Below are positions 60,633 to 64,000 of a stretch of 64,000 bases of DNA, one piece after another (within the stretch, counting starts at the first letter, position 1; each line of letters opens with the position of its first letter). The DNA is taken from NCBI RefSeq assembly GCF_003243515.1, contig NZ_QFRA01000016.1:5887-69886 (forward strand), read 5' to 3'. This DNA comes from Corynebacterium kroppenstedtii (GTDB lineage: Bacteria > Actinomycetota > Actinomycetes > Mycobacteriales > Mycobacteriaceae). The notes below the pieces were generated by a model. It saw only the letters and a program-made list of their open reading frames with translations. It searched no databases and was not told where the DNA came from. Made by a program: the position numbers and the translations under genes.

Positions 60633-61553
60633 CTACTCCTCGAATTCACCGCAGGGATCGTGGACATTCCCCACAAGATCTTTGACTGAGTCAATCACAC
60701 GACTAGGCCGGTAAGGGAAGTCCTCAATCATGTCGTCGTCGGTAATACCGGACCGGACGAGGATCGTTTTCATACCGGCTTCCATTCCGGCCTTGATATC
60801 AGTATCCATGCGATCGCCCACCATGATGGTGTTTTCGGAGTGGACACCGATACGGCGAAGCGCTGACCTCATCATCATCGGATTCGGCTTACCGACGTAA
60901 TAGGGCTCTTTCAACGACGCCGTCTGAATCAGAGAAGCGACAGCACCGGTGGCGGGCAGCACGCCTTCCGGCGATGGCCCCGTGATATCGGGGTTAGTAC
61001 AAATAAACTTTGCGCCCCGGCGGATGAGCCGGATCGCTGTCGTAATGGCCTCGAAGGAATAGGTACGGGTTTCCCCGAGCACAACGTATTCGGGATCAGA
61101 GTCAGTCAGGATCCACCCTATTTCGTGAAGGGCAGTGGTTAATCCGGATTCACCGACGACGTACGCTGTCGACACTTCTTTCTGACTAGAGAGAAAAGCG
61201 GCCGTGGCTTTGGCCGATGTCCAGATACGCTCGGCGGGAATGTCGATCCCCGTTCGCTCTAAACGAGCCGAGAGATCGCGCGGAGTATAGATCGAATTGT
61301 TGGTGAGCACCATATATTCGACGTCATTTTCGCGGAGCTCGTTGAGGAACTCATCCGCGCCGGGAATGATCTCGCCTTCTTTGACCAACACACCATCCAT
61401 ATCTGTTAGGAAAGAGATGGGGTCGTCGCGCTGGGACGGAGTATTGAGGACATCGGTGACGGGTACGCGTGGCTTTTCGCCTTGATCGACGCTACTGGAG
61501 GTCACGCTTTCTGCTTCTCGCGCATTTTCCGTATTTTTCTTGTCATCTGACAT
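60633..61553 (-). CDS. HAD-superfamily phosphatase, NagD type
   Basis: 306 residues from the ATG at 61553 (MSDDKKNTEN). A disordered 45-residue start precedes motif I FLTDMDGVL, motif II VLTNNS, the cap domain, GKPNP (motif III Lys) and motif IV MVGDRMDTDIKAG. NagD-like proteins hydrolyse small sugar or nucleotide phosphates. The acidic N-terminus is unusual. Its substrate is unknown. It converges on the sirtuin gene. Confidence 0.9.
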   Translation of the reverse strand: MSDDKKNTENAREAESVTSSSVDQGEKPRVPVTDVLNTPSQRDDPISFLTDMDGVLVKEGEIIPGADEFLNELRENDVEYMVLTNNSIYTPRDLSARLERTGIDIPAERIWTSAKATAAFLSSQKEVSTAYVVGESGLTTALHEIGWILTDSDPEYVVLGETRTYSFEAITTAIRLIRRGAKFICTNPDITGPSPEGVLPATGAVASLIQTASLKEPYYVGKPNPMMMRSALRRIGVHSENTIMVGDRMDTDIKAGMEAGMKTILVRSGITDDDMIEDFPYRPSRVIDSVKDLVGNVHDPCGEFEE

Positions 61554-61652
61554 GTTGTCTATTCTCGTCCTTTCAGCTATTGATCCACAATGTAGAACGT
61601 GGTGGGGTCGCTCCAACAGCGCTCAGTTTCGGTAATGAATCGGTTCCGGTGA

Positions 61653-64000
61653 TTACTTAGTTCCGGTCATTTCGATCGTTTTCGCTGCTCGGACAGATTT
61701 ATACCTTTCAGGAACACATGTCATGACGATGATCTGGTGTTTCTTTCCTGATTCCGTCAGGAGTTCATTCATGTTCGTGGCACGCTCGGTATCCGCATAG
61801 CCCAGGGCATCGTCGAGAAAGACAGGCACACTTTGATCCCCGACAAGCTCCGCGACTGCCAGGCGCTGGATGATCTGGAGTTGCTCGGCTGCACCACCGG
61901 AGAGCTCGGCGAGATTAACTGCTCGACCGTTTAAGACACGCTTCGAGATCGTCGACGCGCTAGCGGCTTGTTTGCCCCTGTTTTTCCTGCCTGTTGATCC
62001 GCCGTGAGCGGCATCGTCCTCTGACGTAAATGACACGTCCGGGCCGAAAACGTGGCCAGCCTTCTCAGTAAGAAGGTTGATATATGGCTCGAGGTACTCT
62101 TTCTTCGCATCCTCGTAGTGCTTTTCCACCAGCTCGTACAAGCGGCGAATAGCGTTGGCTCGCATCGTGACGGCCTTGAGAGTGTTTTCTTTTTGCTTGA
62201 GGATCGTCTTTTTCTCCTGAAGATCTGCATCAGGCGACCCAGATCCTTCAATCTGTCCTCGAAGATGATTTTGCTGTGCCCTCGAGTTTTCGATTGCGTG
62301 CAGAAGGTCTCTTTCTCGGCGTTTGGCGTCCTCGAGTTTCTTAGTGTTCTGCTCAGGGTCGAGTGCCTTGAGATCGTGGACGGCTTTGTCGTATGCACCG
62401 CGTCGGTAGGCCCACTGTTCTTCCGCTTCATGGAAGTTATTCGCCAGAGTCTCGTCGGACAGAGCCTCCTGCGCTTCGGTTAACTTTTCTAAAGCTCTAT
62501 CGCGTTCCTTGTTCGCTGAATCGCAATTGGCTTTCTCACCCGATAGCTGGGCGGACACATCTTCTTGACGAAGTTTCTCCAGTTCGCGGTGTGCCACATC
62601 ACAAGCGTGCTCAGCACGGTCCCTTTCCGCCCTAGCTAAATGAATGTCCTCACTCGACGGCGCACTGTCAACTTTTAACACCTCATGAGCTCGTCCTTTG
62701 GACGAAAGGTCACCATCTGAATCATGGTCAGAAGCACTCTGTTCCTCCCGATCGAGGAGTTCTTGATACTGCTCTTCACAGTCATCGGCAGAATGACTCA
62801 GCTCTTGTAGCTTCGCTTCGATGGCTTCACGTGGTTGGTTTCCCCAGGCTATTTCTTGATCACGCTGTGCGGCATCACGTTCATTGCGAGCCTGGGTATA
62901 GGCATTGTGCTGTTGTTCGGCGTCATCAAAGGATTCCAACTCATGCTTTTTTAACAAACCTTTGAAGACCTCGTGAGCGGAATCGACGTCTTTCCTTCGA
63001 TCACTCATTTCAGCGGAGGGACGGATTTCCAGTGTGTATTCCCCTAGTTCAATGCGCTGGGGTCTATCCATGGGGTATTCCCCTACAGCATGGTCCCCGT
63101 AGGGCCCCTCGATATAGATAGTTCCTACCGCAAGACCTAGAGCCTCTTCTCGGCTACGCCACGCCTCTTGGCTCTTTTTCAAATCATCAAACGCGTCATC
63201 GTCGATAATGGATGAGTCGTTATTGAGTTTGTTCTCAGCTTCCTGTCGACGCTTGTTAGCAGCATCTCCTGACAGTAACTTGGTCCGAACCTGTTCGACT
63301 CCCTTCGTAGCCTCTGCCCAATCTCTATGAATTTTGAGCTTGTCCAACTCTAAATCCGCACACGTTTTAACCCGCTGCGCATCGTCATACGTATCTTGAG
63401 CAGCTTTGAGCCGACCCTCATGGGATTCAGCCTGTTTTGTCACCTGGTTATATTTCTCTTCTGCTTTCACTGCCTGCTGTTTCCGTTCAGCATAGTCGTC
63501 GCGAAGCTGCGTCCGGCTTTGTTTTAACTCTCGTTGATGTTGGAGCGCAGTTTCAGCGTCTTTCCGATCTTGTTCCGCCTGCTTCAGTTTCGCTTGAGCC
63601 TCATCGATTTTCTTTTTTTCGTTTTTCGCACTATCCAGTAACGCACCCACGTCGATAAGTGTTTTTTTATTGTCGTCGAGTTTGTGGGTGATTCTCTCTA
63701 ACTCTGCTCGCAAATTCGCTAATTTTTCTGCAGCATCTTCAGCATCTTTCTCATCATTCTTTGCCTCTTCATACTCATTGATAGATTTTTTATGCACACC
63801 TGCTCGCGGTTTGCCCGCTGCTGTGAAGTATTTGTCAAACTCACTCTTAATGTCTCCTCGCAAACCAACCGCGTCGCTGTCGTCATTACTATCAGATTCG
63901 GAGAGACTGGTTTAAAGTGCAGCATAGTTTCCGACGTCGAGGAAATCCCATGTCCCACTGGTCTGACTGACCGTCAACGCGTCAAAAGGCAATGATTGGT
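61653..64000 (-). pseudogene. SbcC/YhaN-like ATPase, interrupted by an in-frame TAA (and cut by window edge)
   Basis: The main frame runs from 61653 to a TTG at 63863 (736 residues) and has a long coiled coil with the C-terminal half of an ABC-type head: signature LSGGAAEQLQIIQRLA and Walker B VPVFLDDALGYAD. The N-terminal Walker A is missing. Upstream the same frame holds TAA at 63912-63914 and is then open to the window end, reading SLPFDALTVSQTSGTWDFLD, while the other two frames hit TGA within 9 codons. So the gene appears to be a DNA-repair ATPase split by a nonsense codon. A partner nuclease, if any, is outside the window. Confidence 0.78.

Noticed and set aside
1..64000. CRISPR arrays, prophage, insertion sequences or a new defence island
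   Set aside because: No regular spaced repeats, transposase, integrase or phage-like genes were seen; the region is mostly conserved core genes.

Overview
The window reads as a stretch of core chromosome from an actinobacterium, most likely a Corynebacterium. The gene order argS-lysA-hom-thrB, rho-prfA-prmC-sua5-wecA-atpIBEFHAGDC-nucS, glgB/glgE, etfB-etfA-nifS-mnmA, ligA and gatC-gatA-pfkA follows, from memory, the order in C. glutamicum. NucS (actinobacterial mismatch repair), GlgE, group-III PfkA and the polyprenyl-phosphate GlcNAc-1-P transferase all fit. The base composition is moderately GC-rich. The species cannot be fixed from the sequence.

Layout. 1-8 kb: the tail of a gamma-glutamyltransferase, PfkA, a DHA2-type drug exporter, a NUDIX hydrolase, GatA/GatC for transamidation of tRNA, an ACT protein and threonine dehydratase IlvA. 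8-20 kb: LigA, a DEDDh exonuclease, a TetR regulator with a possible iron box, a MetE-like protein, MnmA with its cysteine desulfurase, the electron-transfer flavoprotein pair, a THUMP-like methyltransferase and a second NUDIX protein. 20-29 kb: an ABC ATPase, the divergent glgE-glgB glycogen pair, a thioredoxin/TPR co-chaperone, an MTH1187-family protein, a frameshifted methylmalonyl-CoA epimerase gene and NucS. 28.6-43.8 kb: a long minus-strand block from rho through prfA, prmC, sua5 and wecA into the full F1Fo ATP synthase operon, closed by DUF2550. 44-52 kb: a plus-strand acyl-CoA synthetase set among minus-strand threonine, lysine and arginyl-tRNA genes. 52-64 kb: the lutABC lactate operon, tRNA-Arg(CCG), an orphan HicB-like protein, a DcuA-type C4-dicarboxylate carrier, a cytochrome-b membrane protein with a collagen-like N-terminus, DUF2188, a class-III-like sirtuin, a NagD-type HAD phosphatase and an SbcC/YhaN-like ATPase broken by a stop codon.

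Metabolic reading: the genes link glycolysis (pfkA), maltose-1-phosphate glycogen synthesis (glgE, glgB), lactate oxidation (lutABC), flavoprotein electron transfer (etfAB), dicarboxylate exchange (dcuA) and ATP synthesis. Fatty-acid activation (fadD) and a broken epimerase gene bear on fatty-acid and propionate use.

I found no CRISPR array, prophage, insertion sequence or clear new defence system. The most interesting signals are small: a terminator hairpin lying over the start of the cysteine desulfurase gene, two probably broken genes, an in-frame tandem duplication at the start of atpA, low-complexity extensions on Rho and on the cytochrome, and several strong inverted repeats in regulatory gaps.
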